A DNA stretch of 64,000 nucleotides, taken from Massospora cicadina (Eukaryota > Entomophthoromycota > Entomophthoromycetes > Entomophthorales > Entomophthoraceae). The translations under genes were made by a program, and so were the position numbers. This document shows, one piece after another, positions 9,741-20,570 of the stretch. The notes beneath the pieces were generated by a model. It saw only the letters and a program-made list of their open reading frames with translations, did not search any database and was not told the origin of the DNA. The first letter of the stretch is position 1. Every line of letters starts with the position of its first letter. Where the stretch lies: the NCBI GenBank assembly GCA_022478985.1, contig JAKSZP010018559.1, forward strand, positions 62,001-126,000. The letters are read 5' to 3'.

Positions 9741-11040
9741 TCACCACCTCTCCTCCATATGCTCACGAGCCACCTCAGCTGTCATTTCGCGCGCTCTGGA
9801 AGAGTTGGCACACCTGGAGTCCAACATCCCAGCTACAGGCTACAGCCCTGCATGGGGCTGGAAGTGGGCAGAGACAGCTGCCCACCTCAACGCTCTTGAA
9901 AGGCAACACAAACATCAGGTTTGTGTTCAGTACAGGGCCAAACGCATTACAGAGGGTGACAAGTTCACTGCATATTTTAAAAAAATTTCGAACCATGCCA
10001 GAGCATGGCCTGCACACAGGTGCGAAGATCGGATAATTCTGTCATGGATATGCCAGCCAAAGTGGCAATTGAAACACAAAAGTATTACTCTGAGTTATAC
10101 CAATCTGAAATAATTAAGCTGGCTGAAGTGGCGGAATTTCTCAAGTGATCCCACATCTGCACCATTTCCTGATACCCGGAAATAATGAATTGATTACTCT
10201 GAACGAATTATGGACAGCCATTCGCGGTGCACCAAACCAAAAATGCCCAGGCCCAGATGGCATTCCATAAGAATTCTATAAAAAAGTACCTCAAATATAT
10301 ATCCCCACTACTGTTGGCCTCCCTTAGCCAGAGCCTTCTGGAAACGCGCCTCCTACCAGGAGGACAAGAGGCCTTCACCATCACACTCTTCAATAAAGGG
10401 GACAAGCTAGACTTAGCCAACTGGCGCCCCATTTCTTTAACTAACACGGATACAAAATTTTTAACTAAAATCATGGCTAACCGTTTAGGGATTGTAGCAT
10501 CTGCCACCATCTCCCCATAACAATCTGGCATATACCCAGAAGGTCGATTTGGGACAACGTGCACTCTGTGGCTAATGCATGCCAGTCCACGGCCTCTGGG
10601 GCACTTGTAATCTTGGACCAACAGAAGGCCTATGATAGAGTAAACTGGGAATACCTCAGGGCCTGCCTCCACCAATTCCGCCTACCCCCTCACTTCATAA
10701 GCTGGGTGATGATGCTCACAGAATCTGCAACAATGGCAGTGCGTGGCCCTGGCTTCCTAACGGAAGTTGTCCGCCCTCAAAGGGGCTTACGACAAGGAGA
10801 CTCCCTTAGCCCACTCTTATACAACTTCAGCCTTGACCCACTACTTCGAAACATATATGCCCAACTCACTGGGGTCCATGTACCAGGCCAAGCTCCAGTC
10901 AAGATGATGGCATTTGCAGACGACTGTGTGGTTGGGGTGTCTAATAATAAAGACTCACGCGTGCTAGAAGCTCTCATCCAGGAGTATTCTCGGGTAAGTA
11001 ATGCTGCACTGAATGCTTCCAAAACCGAAATCATCCTCCT
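9741..11040 (+). pseudogene. LINE ORF2 reverse transcriptase domain, LA2
   Basis: Pieces at 9592-10113 (linker and RT start), 10227-10520 and 10559-11230. RT blocks can be read in order: KLDLANWRPISLTNTD, LDQQKAYDRVNWEYL, RGLRQGDSLSPLLYNF and the catalytic FADD at 10913-10924, then SNAALNASKTEIILLG. The L/D-Q-x-K-A-Y-D-R-V-x-W block and the absence of an RNase H domain point to the L1/Tx1 side of the LINE tree. Stops near 10150, 10267 and 10520 and frame changes inactivate it. Confidence 0.82.
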
Positions 11041-12535
11041 TGGTTGCTCTCAAAACTGTTGGGCCCCAGCAACCAGTGCCCAGCCCGGCCCATCTGCTCG
11101 CACAAGTACTCGCCCTCCCTGCTCACCACACACCGCCCCACTAATGCTCCCCTTCGTGCCACGTCCTACCATAGGGCCTGTTACCATCTGGGCGTGTGGG
11201 TGGAGGCAGGCGGGTACGCATCAGCAGTAATGGAAAGTCATATTCTAGACAACGTGATGAAGCGCATCGCCTCCCTCAGAGCCCACCCTACTTCCCTTAC
11301 TGGCAGGGTTGTTTTAGCCAACTCTATGCTCCCCTCCAAAGTCTGGTTTGGAGCACACGCCATCCCCTTCTCCCCAGGATTTTTCAAATCCTTGTATGCC
11401 CTTCTGCAAGGATGGCTTTGGTCAGGCCGCCCACAACCAGTACAGCGAGAGTTCATGTTTGGCCCTCATCATCATGGTGGCATGGGCCTGCTTGACTTCA
11501 AAGCCCATGCTGCCAAGATCCTGGGCACCTGGATTGTAGCTGTCACTGCCCCTACGCTCCCCTCCCAACACTGGTCCCGCGTGGCCCACTCCAACTTCTC
11601 CCGCGCCTTGGGCCTTAACAATCCATCTAACCCTCACTCCTTAATGAAATACCTGGCTTCTCACCCATCGGCCACAGGTCCTCACGGTTATAAAACCCAC
11701 TACATACGAATCCTCCTCTCCATGCGGAGCGCTGAGTAGAGAATTTGTATTAGCGGACACACAGCCCAGAGAGGCTGCCCCTCTCCTCAGTTCACACAAG
11801 AGGTACAGGGGCTACCCATCCAAGATGGCGTGATCCCCACACGGCCCCATGTCCTATCCAGGGTGGGCTACCTGGACATGATGGACGTCCCTTACTCCAT
11901 TGAAACTCAGAAGACTATCTGGAAATACGCACACCATCCCCTGTTGCAGCTTCAAATCCGTTCCCATGTGTGGCGCTGCCTGAGGTGGGTGTACCATACA
12001 GCTGAGCGCTCTAACGCTTTACACTCATCCTGCATCATGTGTGGCTAGTATGGAATGCTGTTCCACCGCATGGAGAAGTGTCCTACCTCTAGAGTGATAT
12101 GGCGCGAAGTTCAACGTCTGCTTGGCCAGGATCAAACACATCCCTTCAGTCTAGAAATATGTTTGTTTTATTAATGGCCTCCCCCTTCCACCCTCCCTCC
12201 GTGCTCTGGTGGTTGCAATCACCATGTGGACTATCCACTCGATTGTCATGGATGCCATCACAGGCTCCACCCCCACCCTCCCAGAAGCTGTCCACAGATT
12301 CTGGTCTCATTTTGGTGGACCACTTTCAGGCGTGGATGTTTGGATACCTCCCACCGCGTCGTCAACAGCTGGTCTCCTCCTGAATCCCAGTTTGGTTCAT
12401 CAAATTATACCCTATCCTCCACACGTGTTCAATTGTGGCTACGGCCCCCTCACACGTTCCCTTCTCCTCCCCATAGTGGCGTTCCCGCTGGCAACAAGAG
12501 AGAGCATCGCTTCTCAGGGGTGCCTTCCCTGTTAC
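11041..12535 (+). pseudogene. LINE ORF2 C-terminal region, LA2
   Basis: Collinear with all of LA1. Pieces at 11044-11739, 11830-12048 and 12099-12540 in changing frames. The C-terminal zinc finger is interrupted: CIMCG is followed by TAG at about 12046, where LA1 reads CVMCGQYG. A few bases are missing relative to LA1 near 12155. Confidence 0.8.
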
Positions 12536-12563
12536 TAAGTTTTGTTTCTTTTAGCTCAAATTT

Positions 12564-12592
12564 GGAAGTGTACATCCTATGGTCGGACTTCC
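12564..12592 (+). other. LINE 3' hairpin, LA2
   Basis: Outer stem GGAAG/CTTCC as in LA1; the loop has diverged (ACATCCTATGGTCGGA). It is followed by CGCAATAAATT and an A/T-rich tail. Confidence 0.7.
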
Positions 12593-12612
12593 TCGCAATA
12601 AATTAGAAATTT

Positions 12613-12850
12613 AAAATTTAAAATATAGGAAACTACAATTTACGCACTAATAAGTTAAAACTACTGACTATTTCTTCCACTGTGCCCAATACGACAGATC
12701 TCTGTGAAACCTATGGTTAGAAACATCCAAGAATACATCCTACAGCGGGATCCTCTGACCTGGCTCCCCCTCTTGGTTGCCTAAAATTACCTATTTGACA
12801 TGAAAACTTACCTTATCTGCAGCATTATAGCAACCATTATCTGGAGATGT
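12613..12850. other. Left flank of G1; possible host exon/intron on the minus strand
   Basis: Minus-strand reading gives an open segment ending at 12812, a GTAAGT donor at 12811-12806 and an acceptor TTTCTAACCATAG ending at 12711, i.e. a 101-nt intron with a CTAAC branch site. Bases 12846-12850 (GATGT) are the left target duplication of G1. Confidence 0.35.
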
Positions 12851-13731
12851 TGTCATGTTGCGTGACATAATTGAGGAAACAGACTGTAGGAACAAGGCTA
12901 TGCATAAGGAGGCCAAAAAGATGAAGTTGGCAGGCCTCCACGATCTTAAAAATACCTTGGACCAACGCTGGGTACAAAGAAAAGATATGCCCAAGTTGGT
13001 CCTAGAAATGTGTGATGCTCAGCCCTGCGTTACATCAAGTGTTAAAACTCACTAACTTTGTTATTAGTCAGTATGGTTCATTATGGTTGCTTAGTGAATG
13101 GCGTTTTAAATCCATTTCATTTTAAATATTACTAAATAAGGAAGAATTATGTTATAATCAATAACTCAAGGTCAGACTAACTCTAGCTACAGTACCATAG
13201 TCAATGGTAATATGCACTTATTAGTTTATTTATGCTTAGTATTACTCCCACAGTTTAGTGATGCCCCCCGCCAATGTTTAATAATGATCCCATAAGACCA
13301 ACCTTCCTTGTTGGTCGACTATCTTAATAAAACCCGTATATCTTCGTTTTTTATGGTCCCTTGGGCAGAACTGTGTACGGACATCCTTGAGAAGGTCTCC
13401 AACAACATAGGACACTTTTTTTTAAATAATAATAAAGTCAGGTGCACAACTAGGCCGTCCTGGTCACCTCCAGATCAAGGCACCCAAACACCCTGGCACC
13501 AATCTACACTTGGTTATGGGTTCATCTTTGGGGTCTAATCATGTTCTGTTGTTTATTTATTTATCTATTTATATATTTGAGTTGTCTACCCTCGCCCTGT
13601 GTCCCTTCTGATCCAGCACCATCTGAGATGCCATATTCTCATTGTTACTAGTGGCTTGTTCCCTTGCAGTGTGGCTGTGCATCCTACACTACATTTCTTA
13701 AAATGAGAGAGTTACAAATACTCTCTTGACA
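12851..13731 (+). repeat. 5' LTR of G1
   Basis: 881 bp, starts TGTCATGTTGCGTGACAT and ends CTCTTGACA. It aligns along its length with 48624-49513, with scattered substitutions and small indels (for example the run of T near 13420). Confidence 0.9.
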
Positions 13732-13894
13732 GTAATTGACCAACCCTTTTACTTTATGTGCATTAATATTATCCATGTGGGGCTTTCTCTAAAGTGTAAT
13801 GGGTGCACTGGCCAATTTTCACAGCCTCTATGGTACTCATCGAAGTTTTCACGCTTGGTTTAGTATTGGTGCGTCTCAGCATTATTCTTGCTAC
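13732..13894 (+). pseudogene. G1 leader and Gag start (segment 1 of 4)
   Basis: Begins directly after the LTR. A frame from 13803 (MHWPIFTASMV...) runs into the G2 LTR; it resumes in frame after G2 at about 21214. The identity as Gag is inferred from position only. Confidence 0.4.
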
Positions 13895-14608
13895 AGTCAG
13901 ACATTCTCCTTCTCGACTTTTGAAAAGAAATGTTGGAGGTAAAAATGCCCCTGAATCCACTACTATGATTGGCCAATTACATGTCCAAACTTCTAACAAT
14001 ACTATGGTTAATGAGGATATGAGTACCATCGGCCAAAAGACCCTGGAAGATTCTTGGTGGAACCCTACCCATTGGGAAAACATGTTTTCATAATCAAAAT
14101 CAGCATATTAAGGTAAAAACTGATAGTTGGATTGCTCTGATTACTTGGCCAAATTCTGGGTGTCCACCACAGGGTTCCCCCTCAGCCGCGTCCCATTCCA
14201 TACCACTTCCTAAGCAGGGACCCCCCTCCTTTTGTAGGCGTGGTGGAGGTCCCCCAAGGTGTGAAGATTTTACTCGCCGGTGATTGGGTGCAATTTATCA
14301 AATCATTACCACACAGGTTTGTTCTACCTCAGAATATTTTCCCTTGTTCTGATAGGCCAAAGCCTATCTTTCCTAATTCAGATGACTAAGCTTTTTGACA
14401 CTATAGCCCCAAATTTCCATGGCCCCAATATTTAAACTAGTTTAAATATATAATACTAGTATCAAATAGGAGAGCTTTTTCTGGCTTGCCCCACATAAAA
14501 ATAAAAAAAAAAAAAAACTTTAAAAAAGCGTTTATTATTACTTTTAGTTTAAAAGTAAGTTTCATATATTTTGAGAAATATTTGTGGCATCTGTCAGCGG
14601 ATCCCACA
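13895..14608 (+). repeat. 5' LTR of G2
   Basis: About 714 bp, starting (T)GTCAGACATTCTCC with its first base changed to A, and ending ATCCCACA three bases before the PBS. It matches 20571 onward closely. It carries ~100 bp (about 14045-14150) absent from the 3' LTR. Its last ~130 bp, including an A15 run at 14501, also differ from the 3' copy. Confidence 0.85.
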
Positions 14609-14611
14609 AAC

Positions 14612-14629
14612 TGGTGCTCACTACAGGGG
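14612..14629 (+). promoter_or_regulatory. Primer-binding site of G2
   Basis: TGGTGCTCACTACAGGGG, just inside the 5' LTR; identical to the site in G5. Confidence 0.85.
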
Positions 14630-14663
14630 ATCACCCTGTATACTTTGATAAAGTATTAAAGCA

Positions 14664-16796
14664 ATGGAGAGTGTCACCCGTTGGGTGTGAAATGGAGAAG
14701 GAGCTGAAGATGATGATTGGATGGACAGCCCTACCACTTTGACATTTGGAGAAGAACGATTTGAGCGCATATTAATACCTGAGTCTCACCGCATCACCTG
14801 GCTGGCCACCAAAGCTGTGAGAGACCTTACCCATGGCATCCTTAACCCTGGTGACATTGCATCCTGAGAATGAACATCATTGGTAGAGGAACGCCACTTG
14901 TTTCTCTATGAGACTAGTGTCCTCCCAGAGACCTACAGCCAGCTCACAAATTTGACCACCTATGTACGCAAGTTTGCTCACCCTGCCTTGGTCCACATGA
15001 TGCATCTCTTAGCTGGCCATCACGAAGAGCTACATTGACACCTAGATACCCATGCAGCTCTGAATTTAGCCTATGATAAGTTGTACCAACTGACCTCCGA
15101 ACACCTTGGAGCAGTCAGATCTGGTGTGGAAGCTAATCGCAACTTCATCATTCAGCTGCATGACTGACTTGCTACCATGGACACTGGGATCATAAAGTAT
15201 GTCGAGGAGGCCATGAAGATCTTTAGGGATGAACTGAACGCTTCCACTGCTAGCACTCGCTCGTTGCTGGAGGAGTTTGCTAAAGAACTTGAAAAGCACA
15301 ATGAGCAAACGCACCGGGACCTTTTAGCCCCCATCTCCGCCCCTCAAGTTGAATATGAACAGCGTGTGGCTGTGGTGGAGCGACAGTTAACCCAGGCCTT
15401 TTCACGTGTTGATGAGCTCAAACGCCGTCTGCTGCTTGAACCATCTAGCGCCACCTCCACCCTTGCGGCCAAGGTTGTTCAGCTAGAAAAGGAGCTAGCT
15501 CTCAAAGCTTCATTTGAAAATACCAAATATTTGGCGCGTCGCCTGAATGAATGTGAAACTGAAGCAAAAGTGATAAAAGCTTCGCTGGAAAGCCCTGTGC
15601 TGTTGAAGGAAGTATTTAGTCAATTAACGCAGGTCAAGCGGAAGTATGAGCAGATCAAGGATGGAGTACAAGGCCCAAGCTCACACCCTCGTGACGATGA
15701 AGGGTGTAAACAAATGAAAGAAGAGCTGAAGAAACGCGTGGAAGCTGTGGAAGCTGCTCAAATAAACCTAAGCTCGCTGGTGTCACAACTCCGCTTCCAA
15801 GTCAATGCTTTGGAGAGCCGAGTGGAAGATCTTGAAACTCACAAACTGGGGATCAAAGCTCGACTGAGACTATGTGAATCTGGGCCCCAAGAAGCCCTCT
15901 CCAAAATGAAAACCCAGCTTGAAGCCATGCAAGACCAGTTTGATCGCCTTTCACACACCTTTGACCAGTTAAACTATCGCTCTGAAACCCCAGAAACAGA
16001 AGCTCCAGCTATTCATACCCTTACCAGGAATGACTTTAGTTCATTCAAACCGACGTTCAAAGACAAGTTTATCCCCATTGAGGGCAGCATTGCTTCATTT
16101 TTATACGTTTATGAAGCGGCTATGGAAGGGGCGACTGATTGTCAGAAGGCCAAACATATTCTTTCCTGTTTGGGTCGCATGGCACAGGAGGTGATGGTCC
16201 CACATATGGATGCTCTTAGCACCTGGTCCGAGGTTAAAGAGGCCCTCATAAACACGTTTGGCTCAAAACAGGCTTTAAGCATGAAAAAGCAAGCCTTTAT
16301 GTGTATGAGTATCCGAAAAGGGGAGTCAGTGGTCACCTTTGTGGAACGATTCTATATGGAAGCACAGACGTTGTTAACTTCAAAGATGTTGACCTTGGAT
16401 GATGCTGTAGCCGCTGTTTTGACTGGAGTGGCATCTCACCCTCCTTTGGCGATGCACATCACCTCAGTTAAACGCTATTTCCGTACCATTCAAGATATCA
16501 AGGAGGCGTTACTAGATGTCGCTGACTTCCATAAGCCCAAAGTTTCTCATGGAGCAGTATCCCACCCTCGCGTTTTAGCCATTGAGGATCCAAAGCCCAA
16601 GCCTCAGGTCCTGGCTATTGAAGACAAGAAGGAGCCCCTTCAGATAATGGGCCCTGAGGAGCAAAAACCCAAAGCAAAACGTCCTGAACGCCCTCAGTGT
16701 GAATACTGCTACAAGTTTGGACACAAGGAGGCTGTGTGCTGGAAAAAGAAAGCTGATGTGGAGGAACAGGAGCAGGGAAAAGAAATGTCAGTGTAG
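14664..16796 (+). pseudogene. Gag polyprotein of G2 (coiled coil, capsid, zinc knuckle)
   Basis: An ATG at 14664 opens a 710-codon frame that is never shifted but is cut by five TGA codons (14688, 14865, 14871, 15036, 15165); from ATG 15177 it is open for 539 codons. Residues of the open part: ~1-270 are a long heptad-rich, charged coiled coil (LLEEFAKELEKHNEQ, LEKELALKASFENTKYLARRL). ~285-460 form a capsid-like region (FKPTFKDKFIPIEGSIASFLYVYEAAME, ..SVVTFVERFYMEAQTL). The zinc knuckle CEYCYKFGHKEAVC lies at 16698-16739. It packages the element RNA into virus-like particles. The coiled-coil N-terminus is unusually long for gypsy Gag. The TGA codons sit where Arg (CGA) would fit, so the full frame is probably the ancestral one. 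Confidence 0.85.
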
Positions 16797-17749
16797 GGAG
16801 AGGCACACCTATTGCTGACAAATCTCATGTGCCTGACTCATTTAAACAACTTATGCCAATACCTTGTGTTACCAATACCCCTGGGGATGATTCTGAGGGG
16901 GGAACAGATGAGGTTGGCTATTTCGTCATAGGAGTACCCACTGAAGTGGAAGTCCCCAATCGCTTGAACGCTGGAGGAGTAGATGAGGCCACCATACCTG
17001 AAGAGACATATCTCCGCCAAGTTCTAGGGGAGCCAGCCATTATTGACACTGCCAGCGACGCGGATGAGGTCTTGTCTAACCTTATTCGCCCTCTCCAGCA
17101 TGGCCATACCATGCAGTCTATCCTGGAAAATTACCCCGAGACCGCGCGCAAATTAACCTCCACTTTTCATCTCAAGGAGGTCTTAGCGCTATCGCCCAAT
17201 TTTGGGGGGATACTTACAAAGGTCGAAGTGGTTATCCAAAAAGTTTGGGTGATGGCCATCCTAGATACAGGCTCCCCAGTGAACGTAATCTCCTCCAAGT
17301 TGATGAAAAAGATCAAACTTGCGCCTGACTTGGAGTACAACCAAGAATTTGGAACCGCCAGTCCCAACAACACCCGTGCACTTGGCGCTTACTCATCCCT
17401 TCCCATTCATATTGGGAAGCTTATTCTATCAGCCCCCGCAGTGGCTTTGGATAACAACGCCTATGATATGCTCATAGGTACTCAGTTTATGATTGAATAT
17501 GAAGGTATTATCAATATGAAGCAGGGGTTCCTGTCATTGCTCAATTATGAAGTCCCCTTAGTTCTATCCAATAAAGAACCCAGCAAGAATGAATACTCTT
17601 GCATGGTTGAGTACCCACTTTCCGCTTTACCTTTACATTATACCACCTCTGGGCGAAATACAAAGAAATTGCCTGATTCAGTGGATGCTATCGAAGGTAT
17701 TCCGTTTTATGCAGCTGATGAGGTGGTGATTAAGCCGGGTGAACAATGA
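16797..17749 (+). pseudogene. Aspartic protease of G2
   Basis: The open frame is in a different register from Gag (Gag ends TAG at 16794-16796), so Pol was probably reached by frameshift or reinitiation. The catalytic motif ILDTGSPVNVISS is at about 17261-17295 (DTG 17264-17272) and the flap-distal LIGTQF motif at about 17473-17490. The first ~110 residues are an acidic linker. The frame ends in a TGA (17747-17749) within GEQ*VIDTK; G4 has Trp at this position (GEQWVIDIK), so Pol originally continued in frame into the RT. Confidence 0.85.
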
Positions 17750-18900
17750 GTGATAGACACGAAAATCACTCTCAAAATCCCTCGCCACTGTTTACTACAC
17801 CTCTTAAGCATTGAGGGTGTTAGCCCTTTTGAGCCTCGGGTATTGCCTGGCATTTTAGACCCAGCCTACCAGAGGCCTATTACTCTACTGTTGGGAAACC
17901 TCACCAAAAAGGACATAATTGTAAGAAAGCACCAGGAGGTGGGCCGAGGGTTTTTACTCCCTGTGGAGGAAGTTGAACAAATCCACTCCATTGGCTCGAT
18001 GGCAGATTTAGGCCTGCCTGCAGATAACCTGGTATGTACCTTACTGAACGTCCATATCTCAGATGAGCTGACCTCAGATGAGTTGGAGAAAGTGCATACT
18101 CTCCTGGATGAGTATAGTGATATATTCTCGAAGTTGGACAATGATTATGGCCACATGAAGGGCTGGTGCCACTCCATTGATGTGGGTGATGCCCATCCCA
18201 TTAGGTCAAAACCTTACCGCAAGTCAAAGGTGGAGGAACAGCAGATGAGGATGGAACTCACGCAGTTATTAGACGCGGGGTTATTAGTTCCTTCGCAAAG
18301 CCCTTGGTCCTCCCCCTTTTGCTAATTAAGAAGAAAAATGGAGGTCACCGGATAGTTATGGACTATTGCAGGTTAAACAATCTTACAAAAAAGGATAGCT
18401 ATCCTATCCCACGCATTGATGACGCCCTGGCCCAGCTTTCAGGCTCAAACTTTTTCTCCGCCATGGACTTGGCTAGTGGCTATTGGCAAATGGATCTTTC
18501 TCCCCAAGACCAGGAGAAATGCGCTTTGATATGCAGTGAAGGTCTTTTCCAACCCACGCGATTACCCCAAGGGTTGTGCAACGCACCTGCCTCTTTCCAG
18601 CGTGCGATGGATCACATTTTGCAGGATCTTAAGTTAACCTGCGTCATCATCTATCTTGATGACATTACCATATTCTCGAAGTCCTTTAATGAACACCTTG
18701 ATCACCTGAAGGAGGTGTTCCAACGCTTACAAAACTCAAATATCAAGTTAAAACCTTTGAAGTGTACCTTTTTCCAAAGGAAATTAGACTTCCTTGGACA
18801 TACCATTTCTCAAGAGGGTATCCAACCCATACAAGATAAGGTTGAAGCGATTGCCAGAATGCCCCCCCAAAAAATCTATGGGATATACAGGTATTTCTAG
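17750..18900 (+). pseudogene. Reverse transcriptase of G2
   Basis: Continues the protease frame to 18325, then shifts at about 18320 to the frame 18304-18900. Landmarks: VHTLLDEYSDIFSKLD (pre-RT), HPIRSKPYRKSKVEE, LLDAGLLVPSQSPWSSP, then KKNGGHRIVMDYCRLNNLT, FFSAMDLASGYWQMDLS, LFQPTRLPQGLCNAPASFQ and the catalytic YLDD at 18652-18663. A second frameshift near 18865 (a C7 run followed by A6) precedes the connection region. All catalytic aspartates are present. It copies the element RNA in cytoplasmic particles. Confidence 0.9.
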
Positions 18901-19450
18901 GGATGATGGGGTATTACCATCAGTTCATCCCTAAGTTTGCCCAACTCAGCGAGCCCCTTGTTCGCTTACTGAAGAAGAATATCCCTTTTCAATGGGGCAC
19001 TGAACAGAAGGCTGCTTTTGAAACAATGAAGCTGCTGCTACAAAAACGGCCTATCCTAAGGCATCCTGATTATGGAAAACCGTTTATTTTGTTTACAGAC
19101 GCCTCAGACTACGCCGTCGGGGCCATCCTAGCCCAACTGGATGAAAAAGGGGTAGATCATCCTGTCTCATATTTCAGTAAGATGCTATCAAAGGCGGAAC
19201 GCAACTATAGTGTTACCAAGAAGGAGTGTCTTGCCATTCTACTAGCAGTGAAGCATTACCGCCCTTTCTTGTATGGGACCTCTTTCACTGTGATTATGGA
19301 CCACGCATCTTTAAAATGGTTGCAAAACATGAAGGACCCTACGGGGCGGTTAGCTCGCTGGGCTCTAAAGCTCCAGCATTATGACATGAAGATCAAACAC
19401 TGAGCTGGAACCCATCACATGAATGTTGATGGGTTAACTCGGCTGCCCAT
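18901..19450 (+). pseudogene. RNase H domain of G2
   Basis: Frame 18903-19403, 166 codons: FLGMMGYYHQFIPKFAQLSEPLVRLLKK connection, then FTDASDYAVGAILAQ, YFSKMLSKAERNYSVTKKECLAILLAVKHYRPFLYG and TVIMDHASLKWLQ, which hold the catalytic Asp/Glu/Asp set. The frame ends at a TGA in KIKH*AGTHHMNVDGLTRLP, where related elements have an Arg (HRAGTxH), i.e. CGA to TGA. Confidence 0.88.
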
Positions 19451-20570
19451 CCTCCACTTAGATAACAGTGAAGCGGAGCAGCTGTATGATCTTTTAATGA
19501 CCCCAAATGACTGGGAGGATGAGGATGAGCCCATACAGAGGATGTTGGCCTGGCACTCCCATAACACTAAAGTAGAAAATGGGAAGTTGTATAAACAAGT
19601 AGGGGCGAAGTGGTTGCCTTACCTACGGCCCTTGGAACGTGTACCTGTTATCCTGGAAGCTCATTCAACCTTAGGCCATGGAGGAGCAAAGAAAACCTAT
19701 GAGTGGATTAAGGATGGTACTTTTGGAGGGAATCATGGAAGCCATCGTTGAAGTCTTGGATGCTTGCCTTACGTGTAAGAAGCAGTCTCAGTTCAAGACT
19801 AGATACCAATATCAGCCAACTACCCTGCAACAGCCATTCCATACCATAAGCTTGGATGTAGTAGGGCCGCTTCCTCAGACCACAGGTGGAAACAGATATA
19901 TCTTGGTAGGTATTGACCACTTCACGAAGTGGGTTGAAGCTGTGGCGCTTCCAGCCCAAACTGCTAAGGCCACTGCCACCTTTCTCCATCAAAATATTTT
20001 CACTTGACATGGGTGCCCTCAAGTACTACTCTGCGACAATGGAAAAAACTTCACCTCCAGAGTAGTCAAAATCTTGGCTACCTCCATGGGAGCCCAGCAA
20101 CTATTCTCAGCTCCATATAACCCATCAACCAATGGTACGGTGGAGCGAGCAAATGGCACTTTGGTTTCCATCTTATGGAAAATGGCCTCATCTGATCCCC
20201 TTCATTGGGATCATTATCTCCCTAGTGCTCTTATGGCTTACTGAATTAGCTATCACCAGATTCTGAAAATGTCCCCTTTCCAAGTTTTGTATGGCAGGGA
20301 ACCAGGCATACACTAAAGAAGGCCAAGCTGCCAATGAGCTTTGGGCTCCCCTACCTTCATTCCAAGTGTTGGATATGGTCTTATATTACCACAATCGCAT
20401 AACTCCTCAAAGTGGCAAACTTGGATCAATCTGGGAGGGGCCATTTACCATCACATATAAGAGAGGAAATGAGTATTCTATCAAGTCTTTGGCTACAGGA
20501 GTTACCATAAACTGGGTACATGGCCGCTTCCTATGGCCCTACACTCCCCCAACATTCTTGAGGGGGGCAA
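19451..20570 (+). pseudogene. Integrase of G2 with GPF-type module
   Basis: Frames 19419-19751, 19678-20007 and 20291-20599. HHCC zinc-binding part: HSTLGHGGAKK then CLTCKK. Core: SLDVVGPLPQTTGGNRYILVGIDHFTKW, LLCDNGKNFTS and NPSTNGTVERANGTL, which supply the D, D, E triad. The C-terminal module GSIWEGPFTITYKRGNEYSIKS is a GPY/F motif; no chromodomain follows. TGA stops at about 20005 (FT*HGCP; G4 has FTWHGCP) and about 20239 (AY*ISYH). A deletion relative to G4 joins REPGIH to the TKEGQA block near 20310. Confidence 0.87.

Larger units (their letters stand above)
7620..12612 (+). mobile_element. LINE LA2, 5'-truncated L1/Tx1-like non-LTR retrotransposon
   Basis: A nearly complete LINE: ORF1 remnant with CCHC knuckle, ORF2 with APE endonuclease, RT and C-terminal CCHC, then a 3' hairpin (12564-12592) and an AAATTT-rich tail. 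Gene order matches family LB, but the proteins are clearly divergent, so LA is a separate family. The 5' UTR and the first ~70 ORF1 residues present in LB are missing, so the start near 7620 is approximate. No target duplication was found. Confidence 0.9.

Noticed and set aside
14501..14516. A15 run as the tail of a SINE or LINE inside the G2 LTR
   Set aside because: No hairpin, no element head and no flanking duplication; the upstream CTGGCTTGCC resembles the LINE tail only over a few bases.
14664..15176. TGA read as a sense codon (Trp or selenocysteine) in G2 Gag
   Set aside because: The same element uses TGG for Trp, several TGA codons sit at Arg rather than Trp positions, and other elements in the window use TGA, TAA and TAG as stops. 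Mutation explains it better.
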